A stretch of DNA of 64,000 nt from Alphaproteobacteria bacterium. Its GTDB lineage: Bacteria > Pseudomonadota > Alphaproteobacteria > Rickettsiales > UBA3002. The DNA lies in the NCBI GenBank assembly GCA_017302575.1, contig JAFLDD010000001.1, positions 1,236,629 to 1,300,628 on the forward strand. Reading direction: 5' to 3'. The notes beneath the pieces were generated by a model. The model had not been told where the DNA came from. It searched no databases and saw only the letters and a program-made list of their open reading frames with translations. The translations under genes were made by a program, and so were the position numbers. Numbering within the stretch: position 1 is the stretch's first letter; every line of letters begins with the position of its first letter. Below, one piece after another: positions 8,835 through 17,070 of the stretch.

Positions 8835-9941
8835 TTAGTGCGCCTCTTTGAGCTTCAAGGGGTTGCGGAAGCGAATCGTCTTGCCTGATATGAGCGTGAA
8901 AACACTCCACGCGACAACGGCCATCAGCAGCAGGTACATGAGGGGGATCAGCATTGGCTGTTTTACGACCAAGTTCCTGAGTGCGAAAAAGAGCAATACC
9001 GTGACAGCCGCACTCACCGCGCTTATGGTCATGCGCTTCCACTGGCCACGACGATTAAATTCACCCGAGAAAATAATCGCCAACACTAACAGAGGAAGTG
9101 CGAGATTGAAAAATGGCCAAAGAATACGTTGGTGGCCTTCTGCGCGCAGCTTGGGAACATCGGCCTCTGCAACATCTTTATAGTCGAACAGCTCGCCAAT
9201 CGTGCGCTCGTCGGGCTCGCGCTTGCGCTGAATATCTTGTCCGTAAAAGGCAATATCGAGCGCGTAATTATCAAAGGAAAGCCAGTTCACTTTACCCTGA
9301 CGCACTTCTTGGCGAAGACCGTTAATGAGGTTAAAGCGCGGACCATTGGGTGTTTGCACGAGTTTACCTTCTGCCGCCATCATGCTCACGGGTTTTTCGT
9401 AAATGCGATTATCGTGTAATAAAATACCGTAGAGATTATTCTGCCTGTCGCGCTTGCGGACGAATACCGTCAAGCCGTCCATTGGTGTGTTGAACACTTC
9501 TTCTTCAAGCAATACGGAGGCATATTTGTCGCGGAAGAAGGTGCGGATATCACGAAATTGTTGGGTGGCAACGGGCATGAGGTAAAATGAAAGCACGATA
9601 CAAACAATCGCACATACACCGCCGACTAGAACGGCTGGCAGCGCTAACTGCATTTTGCTGATGCCCACCGCGTTGAATACGATGAGCTCACTATCGCCCG
9701 TCAGCTTATTATAGGTATAGATAACCGCAATGGTGAGTGCGATGGGGATGAGAATCAGCAGCAGCGACGGCAGCATCAAGCCCGTGAGATACAAAAAGTC
9801 CGAAAGCGAGAGGCCGCGATTCAGCATAAAATCCACAAAACGCAACATCTGCGTCAGCCAGATAATGCCTGTCAGGCTGGCTGTTACCAAAATCGTCGGC
9901 CACATGAGGTGGCTCATCAGATATTTGAGGTAGCGTTGCAT
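8835..9941 (-). CDS. lptF: LPS export ABC transporter permease LptF
   Basis: Inner-membrane permease subunit that pairs with LptG in the LptB2FG transporter. The 368-residue protein starts MQRYLKYLMSHLMWPTILVT, has N-terminal membrane helices, the coupling segment TGDSELIVFNAVGISK near residue 80, a periplasmic domain, and a C-terminal bundle preceded by NRRGQWKRM. It is the first gene of the leftward lptF-lptG-lptD-surA-rsmA operon. The 84 bp between its start and the divergent pepA start (9942-10025) must carry the promoters for both directions. Confidence 0.93.
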   Translation of the reverse strand: MQRYLKYLMSHLMWPTILVTASLTGIIWLTQMLRFVDFMLNRGLSLSDFLYLTGLMLPSLLLILIPIALTIAVIYTYNKLTGDSELIVFNAVGISKMQLALPAVLVGGVCAIVCIVLSFYLMPVATQQFRDIRTFFRDKYASVLLEEEVFNTPMDGLTVFVRKRDRQNNLYGILLHDNRIYEKPVSMMAAEGKLVQTPNGPRFNLINGLRQEVRQGKVNWLSFDNYALDIAFYGQDIQRKREPDERTIGELFDYKDVAEADVPKLRAEGHQRILWPFFNLALPLLVLAIIFSGEFNRRGQWKRMTISAVSAAVTVLLFFALRNLVVKQPMLIPLMYLLLMAVVAWSVFTLISGKTIRFRNPLKLKEAH

Positions 9942-10025
9942 CGGTGTAAGCTAGCGTGTTTTTTGCAGTGGCGCAATGCGTCCATTCACACTATATAAAA
10001 TGCATTCCATTCTTATGAGGTTCCC

Positions 10026-11516
10026 ATGCTGACTCCTGTATTCCGCGCGACCGCCACTTCTTCTGCCCCTATCATTCTTTTTGTTGGTACGGACGGCGCA
10101 TTATCCGCACATGGCAAGACACTCGATAAAGCAAGCAAAGGCGCGTTAAACGCGGCCATGCATCATGCCAGCTTCACGGGCAAAGCGGGCCAAAGCCTAA
10201 CGCTGATCACGCTTGCAGGCATTCAACATAGCCATGTTATTGTCGTGGGTGTGGGCGATGCTAAGAAACTTTCCACCAAAGATGTAGAAGATGCTGCGGG
10301 TAATGCCATCGGCGCGCTTTATGCCGCTAAAGTAAAGACGGGTGAAATGATTGCCGAACTACCAGCAGGCGCAAAACTGGATTCAAAAGATGTCGCAGCA
10401 CATGCCGCGTTTGGCGCACAACTTAAAACCTACCGCTTCGATAAATACCGCACCAAAGAGAAGCCAGAAGATAAGCCACAGCTTAAGTCAATTTCGGTGG
10501 TCACTGCGAAAGTAGATGCGGCTAAAAAAGCTTACGCACCGCTTGAAGCCTTAGCGGAATCAATTGCCTTCACGCGCAATATCGTGAGTGAGCCTGCGAA
10601 CATCATTTACCCTGAATCGCTGGCCGCAGAGTGCAAAAAACTCGCGAAACTTGGCCTCAAGGTCGAAGTGCTCGGCGAGGCAGAAATGAAGAAGCTAGGC
10701 ATGGGCTCGCTCTTGGGCGTGGGTCAAGGGTCGGTGCGTGAATCACAGCTTGTTATCATGCAATGGAATGGCGGTAAAAAGTCCGACAAACCTGTGGCAC
10801 TCGTTGGTAAAGGCGTGACGTTCGATACAGGTGGCATCAGCATTAAGCCATCAAACGGCATGGAAGAAATGAAGTGGGATATGGCGGGCTCCGCCGCCGT
10901 TATCGGCACCATGCGCACGCTTGCTGCACGCAAAGCGAAAGTGAATGTGGTGGGTGTGGTTGGCCTTGTTGAGAACATGCCAGATGGTAACGCACAACGC
11001 CCTGGTGATGTGGTGACCAGCATGTCGGGTCAGACCATTGAAGTACTGAATACTGACGCAGAAGGCCGTTTGGTGTTGGCGGATGCTCTGTGGTACACGA
11101 AAGAGCGTTTTAAGCCACAAGCGATGATTGATCTGGCAACGCTGACAGGTGCGATTATTGTGGCTATCGGTTCGTCACGCGCGGGGCTTTATGCAAATAA
11201 AGACAAGTTGGCGGAGCAACTTCATGCTGCAGGTGAAGCAGTGGGTGAGCGCCTGTGGCGCATGCCGCTGGGTGATGACTACGATAAACTCATTAACTGC
11301 GATATTGCCGATATGCAGAATATTTCTGCGGGTCGCGAAGCGGGCTCCGTTACGGCTGCACAATTCCTGCAACGCTTTGTGGGTGACACGACATGGGCGC
11401 ATCTGGATATTGCAGGTACCGCTTGGGCAAACAAGCCTTCTGCCACTATTCCGAAAGGTGCTACTGCTTTTGGCGTTCGCCTGCTCAATACGTGGATTCA
11501 GAAGCACTATGAATAG
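10026..11516 (+). CDS. pepA: Leucyl aminopeptidase (M17 family)
   Basis: Dimetal cytosolic exopeptidase that removes N-terminal residues from peptides; in some bacteria it also binds DNA. The 496-residue protein has the two-domain M17 layout: a variable N-terminal domain to about residue 170 and a catalytic domain with the metal-binding GKGVTFDTGGISIKPS segment (around 263), the active-site region EEMKWDMAGSAAV, and the family signature NTDAEGRL starting at Asn342. A Shine-Dalgarno-like ATGAGGT lies just before the ATG. It is divergent from lptF and followed 71 bp later by holC; the pepA-holC order is widely conserved in Proteobacteria. Confidence 0.96.
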   Translation: MLTPVFRATATSSAPIILFVGTDGALSAHGKTLDKASKGALNAAMHHASFTGKAGQSLTLITLAGIQHSHVIVVGVGDAKKLSTKDVEDAAGNAIGALYAAKVKTGEMIAELPAGAKLDSKDVAAHAAFGAQLKTYRFDKYRTKEKPEDKPQLKSISVVTAKVDAAKKAYAPLEALAESIAFTRNIVSEPANIIYPESLAAECKKLAKLGLKVEVLGEAEMKKLGMGSLLGVGQGSVRESQLVIMQWNGGKKSDKPVALVGKGVTFDTGGISIKPSNGMEEMKWDMAGSAAVIGTMRTLAARKAKVNVVGVVGLVENMPDGNAQRPGDVVTSMSGQTIEVLNTDAEGRLVLADALWYTKERFKPQAMIDLATLTGAIIVAIGSSRAGLYANKDKLAEQLHAAGEAVGERLWRMPLGDDYDKLINCDIADMQNISAGREAGSVTAAQFLQRFVGDTTWAHLDIAGTAWANKPSATIPKGATAFGVRLLNTWIQKHYE

Positions 11517-11587
11517 CGTTAAATGCGCTCAGGCGGCGCTAGGCCTTACGGCGTCAACCGCCGTCCAAGCGTGGGTTTAAGTAAGTC

Positions 11588-12052
11588 ATGACAAAAATAC
11601 AGTTCTATCATTTGCTCTCGACAAGCATTGAGCGTGCCATTCCAAAGCTCATGGAAAAAGCGCTCGAAGGTAAGTCGCGCGTGGTGATGTTAGCCAGCGA
11701 TGAGCAGATGATAAAACGCGTCTCCGATGCGATGTGGAGTGGCGACCCGAATGGGTTCTTGCCGCACGGCACCGCCAAAGAAGCGCACAAAAGCGAACAG
11801 CCCATTTATCTTTCGCTGGTGGACGAAAACCCTAATAATGCCGATGTTTTAGTGGTGCTAGATGGGTCGATGCCTACGTCGTACTCCACTTACGCAAAAG
11901 TGCTCGACGTGTTTGACGGCAATGATGATGCGCAGGTTAATGCCGCGCGCGAACGCTGGACGAAATATAAAGAGCAAGGCGTTGCACTTCAGTATGTAAA
12001 GCAGCAACCAAATGGTGGCTGGAAAATAGAATCCGAATCTAACGCCGCCTAG
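11588..12052 (+). CDS. holC: DNA polymerase III chi subunit
   Basis: Accessory subunit of the replicative clamp-loader complex; chi links the loader to single-strand-binding protein. The 154-residue protein matches the family in length and in the start TKIQFYHLLSTSIERAIPKLMEKAL, the VVMLASDEQMIKRVSDAMW segment, and a downstream FLPHGTA and QPIYLS pattern. It follows pepA on the same strand, which is its conserved place. Its last 14 bp overlap the 3' end of the converging O-methyltransferase gene. Confidence 0.9.
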   Translation: MTKIQFYHLLSTSIERAIPKLMEKALEGKSRVVMLASDEQMIKRVSDAMWSGDPNGFLPHGTAKEAHKSEQPIYLSLVDENPNNADVLVVLDGSMPTSYSTYAKVLDVFDGNDDAQVNAARERWTKYKEQGVALQYVKQQPNGGWKIESESNAA

Positions 12053-12674
12053 CCACTGTCAGCCCCTCAGGCGTGGTTAGCAATACACCATCGAATTTCG
12101 TCTTATCCGCCAGCAACGCGTTGAATGCTCGCATGGCTTCGGTTGCCTCTTTCGATGCAGCCTTGGGGTCATCACCACTCACTGCGCCCCAGAGTAAACT
12201 ATTATCCGCCAGCACCCATGCGTTGGGGCTTAAATGCGATAAGGCTGCCTCCAGATAGGCAGGGTATTGGCGCTTCTCGGCATCAAGGAAAATCATATCG
12301 AATGGCGCGCCTGAATAGTTTTGTATCCATGCCAGCGCGTCCGTACATACGACCTCGATACGTTTATCTTGCGCAACGTGAGCTGCAGCAATTTTTGCGT
12401 TTTCTTCGCTTTTCTCAAGCGTGATGACACTTCCATTTTTTGGCATGGCGCTCGCCATATAAAGCGTCGAATACCCCATGAATGTGCCCACCTCGAGGAT
12501 GCGCTTAGCGCCGCTTATCGTCACCAACCATGCGAGCAGATGTGCTTCGTATGGCGACACTTGCATCCCAGGGTGGCGTGTTTCACCTTCGGCGCGTACG
12601 TGCGCGAATGGATCATTGCCAACAAAGGTGCTCGAGAGATATTCGGCAAGCTTGCCCTCTGTTCTAGTTTTCAT
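12039..12674 (-). CDS. Class I SAM-dependent O-methyltransferase
   Basis: Cation-dependent O-methyltransferase of the catechol/caffeoyl-CoA type; substrate unknown. The 211-residue protein has the SAM-binding motif RILEVGTFMGYSTLYMA near residue 70, the acidic metal-binding DAEKRQYP in the middle, and ADNSLLWG near the third metal ligand. The start at 12674 (MKTRTEGKL) is preferred over an in-frame ATG at 12701 because AGGAGC stands 6-7 bases before it. It overlaps the end of the upstream gene (stop at 12664) by 11 bp, so the two are probably co-transcribed, and it overlaps holC tail to tail. Confidence 0.87.
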   Translation of the reverse strand: MKTRTEGKLAEYLSSTFVGNDPFAHVRAEGETRHPGMQVSPYEAHLLAWLVTISGAKRILEVGTFMGYSTLYMASAMPKNGSVITLEKSEENAKIAAAHVAQDKRIEVVCTDALAWIQNYSGAPFDMIFLDAEKRQYPAYLEAALSHLSPNAWVLADNSLLWGAVSGDDPKAASKEATEAMRAFNALLADKTKFDGVLLTTPEGLTVARRR

Positions 12675-13068
12675 GAATTTGCTCCTTGAAATCGGCGACA
12701 ATCATTGGGCCATTATATTCTCTTAGCACACCACGCACGATGATTTCTTTACCCTTCATGTCACCAAACTGTTTCCATGCACGCTTGGGGATGCGCACGG
12801 TGAAGTCGGTTTTGTAATTCTCACCAAAATTGAGGTAGAGGTCTTCGCGGGTTTGGAAAGTGCTTACCACCCTCCCCTTTACGAGCACGAACTCGCCGAT
12901 ATGGTTCGTGGCATCCTCGGTGGTGAGAACGTCATCCGCCTTCCACCACTCGCCCGTCTTCAGAATCTCAGCCTCAGCCTTGCCGTAGCGGTCCTCTGCA
13001 GCAAGTGTGCTACTGGCCATGAAGCTCAGCATGATTCCTACGGTATAAATCCTCAAAAAGCGTTGCAT
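12664..13068 (-). CDS. Secreted OB-fold-like protein, 134 aa
   Basis: Function not known. The protein has a signal peptide (MQRFLRIYTVGIMLSFMASSTLA, cleavage near residue 24), then about 110 residues with an OB-fold-like pattern of strands: EFVLVKGRVVSTFQTREDLYLNFG, TDFTVRIPKRAWKQF, KEIIVRGVLREYNGPMIV. The last segment resembles the strand pair seen in small periplasmic DNA/ligand-binding OB proteins. It is the first gene of a two-gene leftward unit with the O-methyltransferase. The region upstream (13069-13206) is rich in inverted repeats and is shared with the divergent PagL-like gene. Confidence 0.75.
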   Translation of the reverse strand: MQRFLRIYTVGIMLSFMASSTLAAEDRYGKAEAEILKTGEWWKADDVLTTEDATNHIGEFVLVKGRVVSTFQTREDLYLNFGENYKTDFTVRIPKRAWKQFGDMKGKEIIVRGVLREYNGPMIVADFKEQIHEN

Positions 13069-13114
13069 CCTAAACCCCTGACCGCTAGCTTGCCCGAAAG
13101 TTAAACCTAAGTTT

Positions 13115-13138
13115 CAAAAATAATAGTTATTATTTTTG
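13115..13138. repeat. AT-rich perfect inverted repeat
   Basis: CAAAAATAATA and its exact complement are separated by only GT. It lies between the divergent starts of the OB-fold gene (13068) and the PagL-like gene (13207). It could be an operator, or a terminator-like hairpin for readthrough; sequence alone does not decide. Confidence 0.6.
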
Positions 13139-13159
13139 AGTTCGCTCGCTTCGCGGCGC

Positions 13160-13187
13160 TAAATTGCCGCTTACGGCGACAATTTAG
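13160..13187. repeat. Inverted repeat with CTAAATTG/CAATTTAG arms
   Basis: CTAAATTG and CAATTTAG form the outer stem; CCG and CGG continue it inside with a small asymmetric bulge around the loop. It sits in the leader of the PagL-like gene, between the AT-rich inverted repeat at 13115 and the hairpin that covers the ribosome site at 13189. Confidence 0.5.
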
Positions 13188-13188
13188 A

Positions 13189-13203
13189 AGCTCCTGAGGA
13201 GCT
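13189..13203 (+). promoter_or_regulatory. Hairpin covering the PagL ribosome-binding site
   Basis: AGCTCCT, a single G, then AGGAGCT make a perfect 7-bp hairpin. The GAGGAG ribosome-binding site for the ATG at 13207 is its right arm, so folding would hide it. This is a possible translation control point, but a stem with a one-base loop must open by at least one pair, so its stability is modest. Confidence 0.45.
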
Positions 13204-13206
13204 AGG

Positions 13207-13908
13207 ATGGAGTCCAACATGCGTCGTATTGTTCTTCTGATTTCGGCATTGGCAGCAACACCAGCATTCGCACAATATAGTAACTATGGTTACGATGCGC
13301 AGTACCAACAGCAATATTTTCAGCAACAGGCACAAGGTGGCTACCAGCAACCTGTGCAATATCAACAACCTTACCAAGCGCCTGCGCCACAAGTTGATTA
13401 CTACCAGCAAGCGCAATATCAGCAGCCATATCAACAGCCACTCGCACAAGCGCAAATCAATCCTGCGGTTGGTCTGGTGAATACCGACTATCTGCGCGGG
13501 GGTATCGGCATGACACAGGTGGTGGACGATAATAACGCGACCGCATTCAGCATCGAATATAATTACCTTCCCATCTATATGGGCCTACGTCCGATTGTTG
13601 GTTTCTACGTGGATACGGATAGCGCGCTTTACGGCTATGCTGGCTTCAATTGGGATTTCTATCTTACTGATTCCATTCTATTCACGCCGACTGCTTCAGT
13701 GGGCGCCTATAGTCATGGTGATGACGGGATGAATCTAGGTCACTGGATAGAGTTCCGCACGGGCGTTGAACTTAGCTACGAAATGGAAAGCAAAAGCCGC
13801 GTAGGCTTGCAATTGACTCACCTTTCTAATGCAGGTCTGGGTGATAAGAATCCTGGCACAGAAATCTTGCAGGTCAATTATGCCTACCCGCTCGGTTGGC
13901 AGCGCTAG
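13207..13908 (+). CDS. PagL-like lipid A 3-O-deacylase (acyloxyacyl hydrolase)
   Basis: Outer-membrane beta-barrel enzyme that removes the 3-linked acyl chain from lipid A. The 233-residue protein has a signal peptide (cleavage after AFA, about residue 22), an unusual Gln/Tyr/Pro-rich repeat region (about 23-85, units such as QYQQPYQ), then a barrel of about 145 residues. The catalytic signature is clear: His205, Ser207, Asn208 and Glu219 in THLSNAG...NPGTE, with the same H-S (2) and S-E (12) spacing as the His126/Ser128/Glu140 triad of Pseudomonas PagL. A second ATG at 13219 (MRRIVLL) also has a GGAG before it and encodes a tidier signal peptide. The Gln-rich insert is not part of known PagL enzymes. 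Confidence 0.85.
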   Translation: MESNMRRIVLLISALAATPAFAQYSNYGYDAQYQQQYFQQQAQGGYQQPVQYQQPYQAPAPQVDYYQQAQYQQPYQQPLAQAQINPAVGLVNTDYLRGGIGMTQVVDDNNATAFSIEYNYLPIYMGLRPIVGFYVDTDSALYGYAGFNWDFYLTDSILFTPTASVGAYSHGDDGMNLGHWIEFRTGVELSYEMESKSRVGLQLTHLSNAGLGDKNPGTEILQVNYAYPLGWQR

Positions 13909-13912
13909 GCTA

Positions 13913-15511
13913 TTACGCCGCTAACGCTTCGTAAGCTGGCAGCGTAAGGAATTCGACGTAAGCCTTATCAATCACCAGTTTCAGCACGAGCTCCTTCGCG
14001 CGGTCATATTGCAATTTATCGCCTTCTGCGGCTTTGATCTTTACAATCTCTTCATCCGCTACTTTGCGAATGAACGCCTCATCAATCGCCTGACCTGCGT
14101 CGGTCTTTGCACCGTGGTGCAACCATTGCCAGAGCTGTGAGCGCGAAATTTCAGCCGTTGCGGCATCTTCCATCAGATTGAAAATGGGTACGCAGCCATT
14201 ACCGTTGATCCAATTTGCCATATACTGAATCGACACGTTCATGTTGTTGCGCACGCCTGCTTCTGTGATTGTGCCTTGGTGCATTTGCAGCAGTTCTTTC
14301 TGCCCTACGTTTACATCTTCACGCAACACATCGCGCTGGTTTGGTGCTGGCATCAGTCGATTAAACGCTTCCATTGCCACTGGAATCAGGCCTGGGTGCG
14401 CGACCCACGTGCCATCATGGCCCCAGCTTGCTTCACGCTCCTTATCGGCGCGCACGGCAGCGAAGGCTTTCTCATTCGCCGCTTCATCATTCTTCACGGG
14501 GATGAACGCCGCCATGCCACCCATCGCGAAAGCGCCGCGCTTGTGGCAGGTTTGAATTAGCAATTCGGAGTATGACTTCAAGAAATCCTTGTTCATCGTC
14601 ACTTGCGTGCGATCTGGCAGCAGATATTCTTTATGTGCATGCAGCTTCTTGATGGTCGAGAAGATATAATCCCAACGGCCACAATTCAGGCCAACTGCGT
14701 AGTCTTTCAGCGCGTGTAGAATCTCGTGCATCTCGAAAACGGCAGTGAATACTTCAATCAGCACCGTCGCTTTGATGGTGCCTTTCGCAATACCGATATA
14801 GTCTTCGGAGAATGCAAAAATATCAGCCCATAGCTGCGCCTCTTCAGCATTCTCTAATTTTGGAATATAGAAATATGGACCTGTTTTGCGGGCAAGTCGC
14901 TCTTTCGAATTATGGAAGAAATAAAGACCAAAATCGAGCAATGCACCACTGATTGGCGCACCATTCCATGTTACGTGGCGCTCTGGCAAATGCCAACCGC
15001 GCGGACGTACGATGAGTACGGCAAGGTCTTTGTCATTCAACTTATATTCTTTGCCTTCAGGGCTTTTATAGGTGAGTTGCTGGCGCACCGCATCGTAAAG
15101 CGCTTTCTGGCCACCGATAATTTTTTCCCAAGTTGGGGATAGTGAATCTTCCAGATCCGCCATGAATACTTTCGCGCCAGAGTTCAGCGCATTAATGACC
15201 ATTTTCGGTTCAGCAGGACCCGTGATTTCGACACGGCGATCGAGAATATCGGCAGGAACCTCAGCCACTTTCCACGCGTTTTCGCGAATGGATTTCGTTG
15301 CGGGGTTGAAATCTGGCAGCGTGCCGTTATCAAATTCTTTTTGGCGTTCAATGCGCTTTTTAAGCAGCGCATCACGACGTGGTTGGAATTTCTCGACCAA
15401 GGTGGCGACAAAAGCAATCGCCTCTGGCGTCAGCAAGAACTCACACCCTGTGGGCGCGGGTGAGGTAAATTTCAACGTGGTGGCAGCAGTCGCGCGTGCA
15501 GCATTGCTCAT
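13913..15511 (-). CDS. aceB: Malate synthase A
   Basis: Condenses glyoxylate with acetyl-CoA to malate in the glyoxylate bypass, allowing growth on acetate or fatty acids. The 532-residue length fits the A isoform. Visible motifs are VFMADLEDSLSPTW (metal/substrate region), RPRGWHLPERHV, EVFTAVFEMHEILHAL, and the signature VGLNCGRWDYIFSTIKKL; the catalytic-acid region lies in the C-terminal part with NVSIQYMANWINGNGCVP. It is monocistronic by position, converging with the PagL-like gene (4 bp apart) and divergent from the YihY gene. Isocitrate lyase is not in the window. Confidence 0.96.
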   Translation of the reverse strand: MSNAARATAATTLKFTSPAPTGCEFLLTPEAIAFVATLVEKFQPRRDALLKKRIERQKEFDNGTLPDFNPATKSIRENAWKVAEVPADILDRRVEITGPAEPKMVINALNSGAKVFMADLEDSLSPTWEKIIGGQKALYDAVRQQLTYKSPEGKEYKLNDKDLAVLIVRPRGWHLPERHVTWNGAPISGALLDFGLYFFHNSKERLARKTGPYFYIPKLENAEEAQLWADIFAFSEDYIGIAKGTIKATVLIEVFTAVFEMHEILHALKDYAVGLNCGRWDYIFSTIKKLHAHKEYLLPDRTQVTMNKDFLKSYSELLIQTCHKRGAFAMGGMAAFIPVKNDEAANEKAFAAVRADKEREASWGHDGTWVAHPGLIPVAMEAFNRLMPAPNQRDVLREDVNVGQKELLQMHQGTITEAGVRNNMNVSIQYMANWINGNGCVPIFNLMEDAATAEISRSQLWQWLHHGAKTDAGQAIDEAFIRKVADEEIVKIKAAEGDKLQYDRAKELVLKLVIDKAYVEFLTLPAYEALAA

Positions 15512-15585
15512 ACATAAACTCCTTGTTGCTATCTATCTAGTCCAATCATTTTCATTTGTCATCCCCGCATGTCTGTGGCACGTTC

Positions 15586-16494
15586 ATGCTTATGTTTAGC
15601 TGGATTAAAAAATCGCTCTGTATGGTATATCGCGCTGGCGATAATCTCGTTGAAAATGACGGGATTGAGCTTGCGGGTTACCTAGCATTCCTTGAACTGT
15701 TGTCGCTGTTTCCGTTTCTGGTTATCATTGTGGCGACTGCGGGCTTCTTCGGTCAGGGCGAATTGGGCGCACAATTCATCAACATGCTTATTACCCATGC
15801 CCCTGAAGACGCGGTTGTTTCACTTAAACCGCGCATTGAAGAAATTATTTCAGGCCCTCCTCAAGGCTTACTTACTATCTCGATTCTTGGTGCGCTATGG
15901 ACATCGAGCTCCGCAGTAGAAGGCTTCCGCACGGTATTGAACCGTGCCTATAACGTGAGTGAGCCGCCGCATTATTTCTTCCGCCGACTCATGTCGATTT
16001 TGCAAATCGTGCTGCTTACCGTTATCGTCATGTTTGTGATGCTGGTGCTCGTATTAACGCCGCTTTTCTTTGAACGCATCGCGCATCAAGCAGGCTGGAA
16101 ACTACCGCCTGACGCGCTTACTTTCTTCACGCAAGACTTCGTCTATATTGCCATTGCCTGCATGTTTGTTGCGGTGGCCTCGCTCTATTACTGGCTGCCT
16201 AACATCAAACAAACACTCATCGCTGTATTGCCTGGGGCGGCTATTGTGGTCGCGGGTTGGCTCGGCGGCGCGGCATTGGTCAGCTTTTATTTGGATAATG
16301 TGAGTCAGGTGAACCTGATTTACGGCTCGCTCTCGGGGTTGATTGCAACGCTGCTGTTCTTCTTCGTGATGAATATCGTCTTTATCTATGGCGCGGAATT
16401 CAACCACGAGTTACTATTGGCGTTAGGAAAACGCTTAGAAGAGCGCGAACATTCGACGGAGTCACCGGATGATAAGGTGATCAGTAAACATTAA
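15586..16494 (+). CDS. YihY/UPF0761 (BrkB-type) membrane protein
   Basis: Inner-membrane protein of the YihY/BrkB family, of unsettled function. About six hydrophobic segments are visible in the 302 residues: LAFLELLSLFPFLVIIVATAGFFG, LLTISILGALWTSSSAVEGF, the IVLLTVIVMFVMLVLVLTPLFF helix, VYIAIACMFVAVASLYYWLP, ALLPGAAIVVAGWL-type segment, and LSGLIATLLFFFVMNIVFIYGAEF, the last being highly typical of the family. The frame also contains an upstream TTG at 15556, but the ATG at 15586 or 15592 is a more likely start. The stop overlaps the stop of the converging prepilin peptidase gene by 4 bp. Confidence 0.88.
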   Translation: MLMFSWIKKSLCMVYRAGDNLVENDGIELAGYLAFLELLSLFPFLVIIVATAGFFGQGELGAQFINMLITHAPEDAVVSLKPRIEEIISGPPQGLLTISILGALWTSSSAVEGFRTVLNRAYNVSEPPHYFFRRLMSILQIVLLTVIVMFVMLVLVLTPLFFERIAHQAGWKLPPDALTFFTQDFVYIAIACMFVAVASLYYWLPNIKQTLIAVLPGAAIVVAGWLGGAALVSFYLDNVSQVNLIYGSLSGLIATLLFFFVMNIVFIYGAEFNHELLLALGKRLEEREHSTESPDDKVISKH

Positions 16495-16991
16495 AGCGTG
16501 AACTTAAAGATCTGCCCGTCCCACAATACCATGATGAATGCTAGTGCGATCGCAACCCCGTAGGGGATAGGCTCGCCCGCGCGCAAAATACGTGGCAGAT
16601 TGACGGGTAAAAAGATCGCAAATTTACGTAAAACCACCACTGCCACGGCAAACAGACCGCCGAATACTGCCATATAAATCAGGAAGTTAACGGTCACGGT
16701 TGACCAACCCGTCCATAGCGCTAGTGCGGCGAGTAATTTGATATCGCCACCACCCATAACTTTAAGTGCAAATAGCCCCATGCCGAGCACCAGCACGATA
16801 CCGCCTGTTGTCAGGCCATTAATGGGGTTGAGGCCGAGAAAATAAAAGCCAGGCAGATAAAGCATGGCTATCGCAACGACGAGCGTATTGGGGATGATAA
16901 ACTCACGCGTGTCGTAGAAAATGACTGCCAGCATCGCTAGGCTGAGCGCGGCTAAGAATAGTATTGGTAAATTTGAAACCCAAACTTCCAC
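16491..16991 (-). CDS. cpaA: A24 family prepilin peptidase, CpaA type
   Basis: Inner-membrane aspartic protease that cleaves the leader of Flp-type prepilins. The 166-residue protein lacks the N-terminal methylase domain of PilD and matches CpaA/TadV in length. Both catalytic aspartates are seen: Asp27 in FYDTREFIIPN and Asp83 in the GxGD-type motif MGGGDIKLL. About five or six membrane helices are predicted by eye. It stands alone, divergent from mipZ; no tad locus is nearby. It could in principle process the pilin-like proteins at 54.7-60.1 kb, but nothing in the sequence proves that link. Confidence 0.85.
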   Translation of the reverse strand: MEVWVSNLPILFLAALSLAMLAVIFYDTREFIIPNTLVVAIAMLYLPGFYFLGLNPINGLTTGGIVLVLGMGLFALKVMGGGDIKLLAALALWTGWSTVTVNFLIYMAVFGGLFAVAVVVLRKFAIFLPVNLPRILRAGEPIPYGVAIALAFIMVLWDGQIFKFTL

Positions 16992-17070
16992 AGGCGCCTC
17001 ATTTAGGGTTGTGTTGCGGATGCGCTTGGTTTACTCTGCCTAACAATTAATCACAAGAATAACTAAAATC

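Noticed and set aside
16102..16407. Antisense ORF of 101 aa within the YihY gene
   Set aside because: Basic, His-rich shadow of a membrane-protein gene; no supporting signals.
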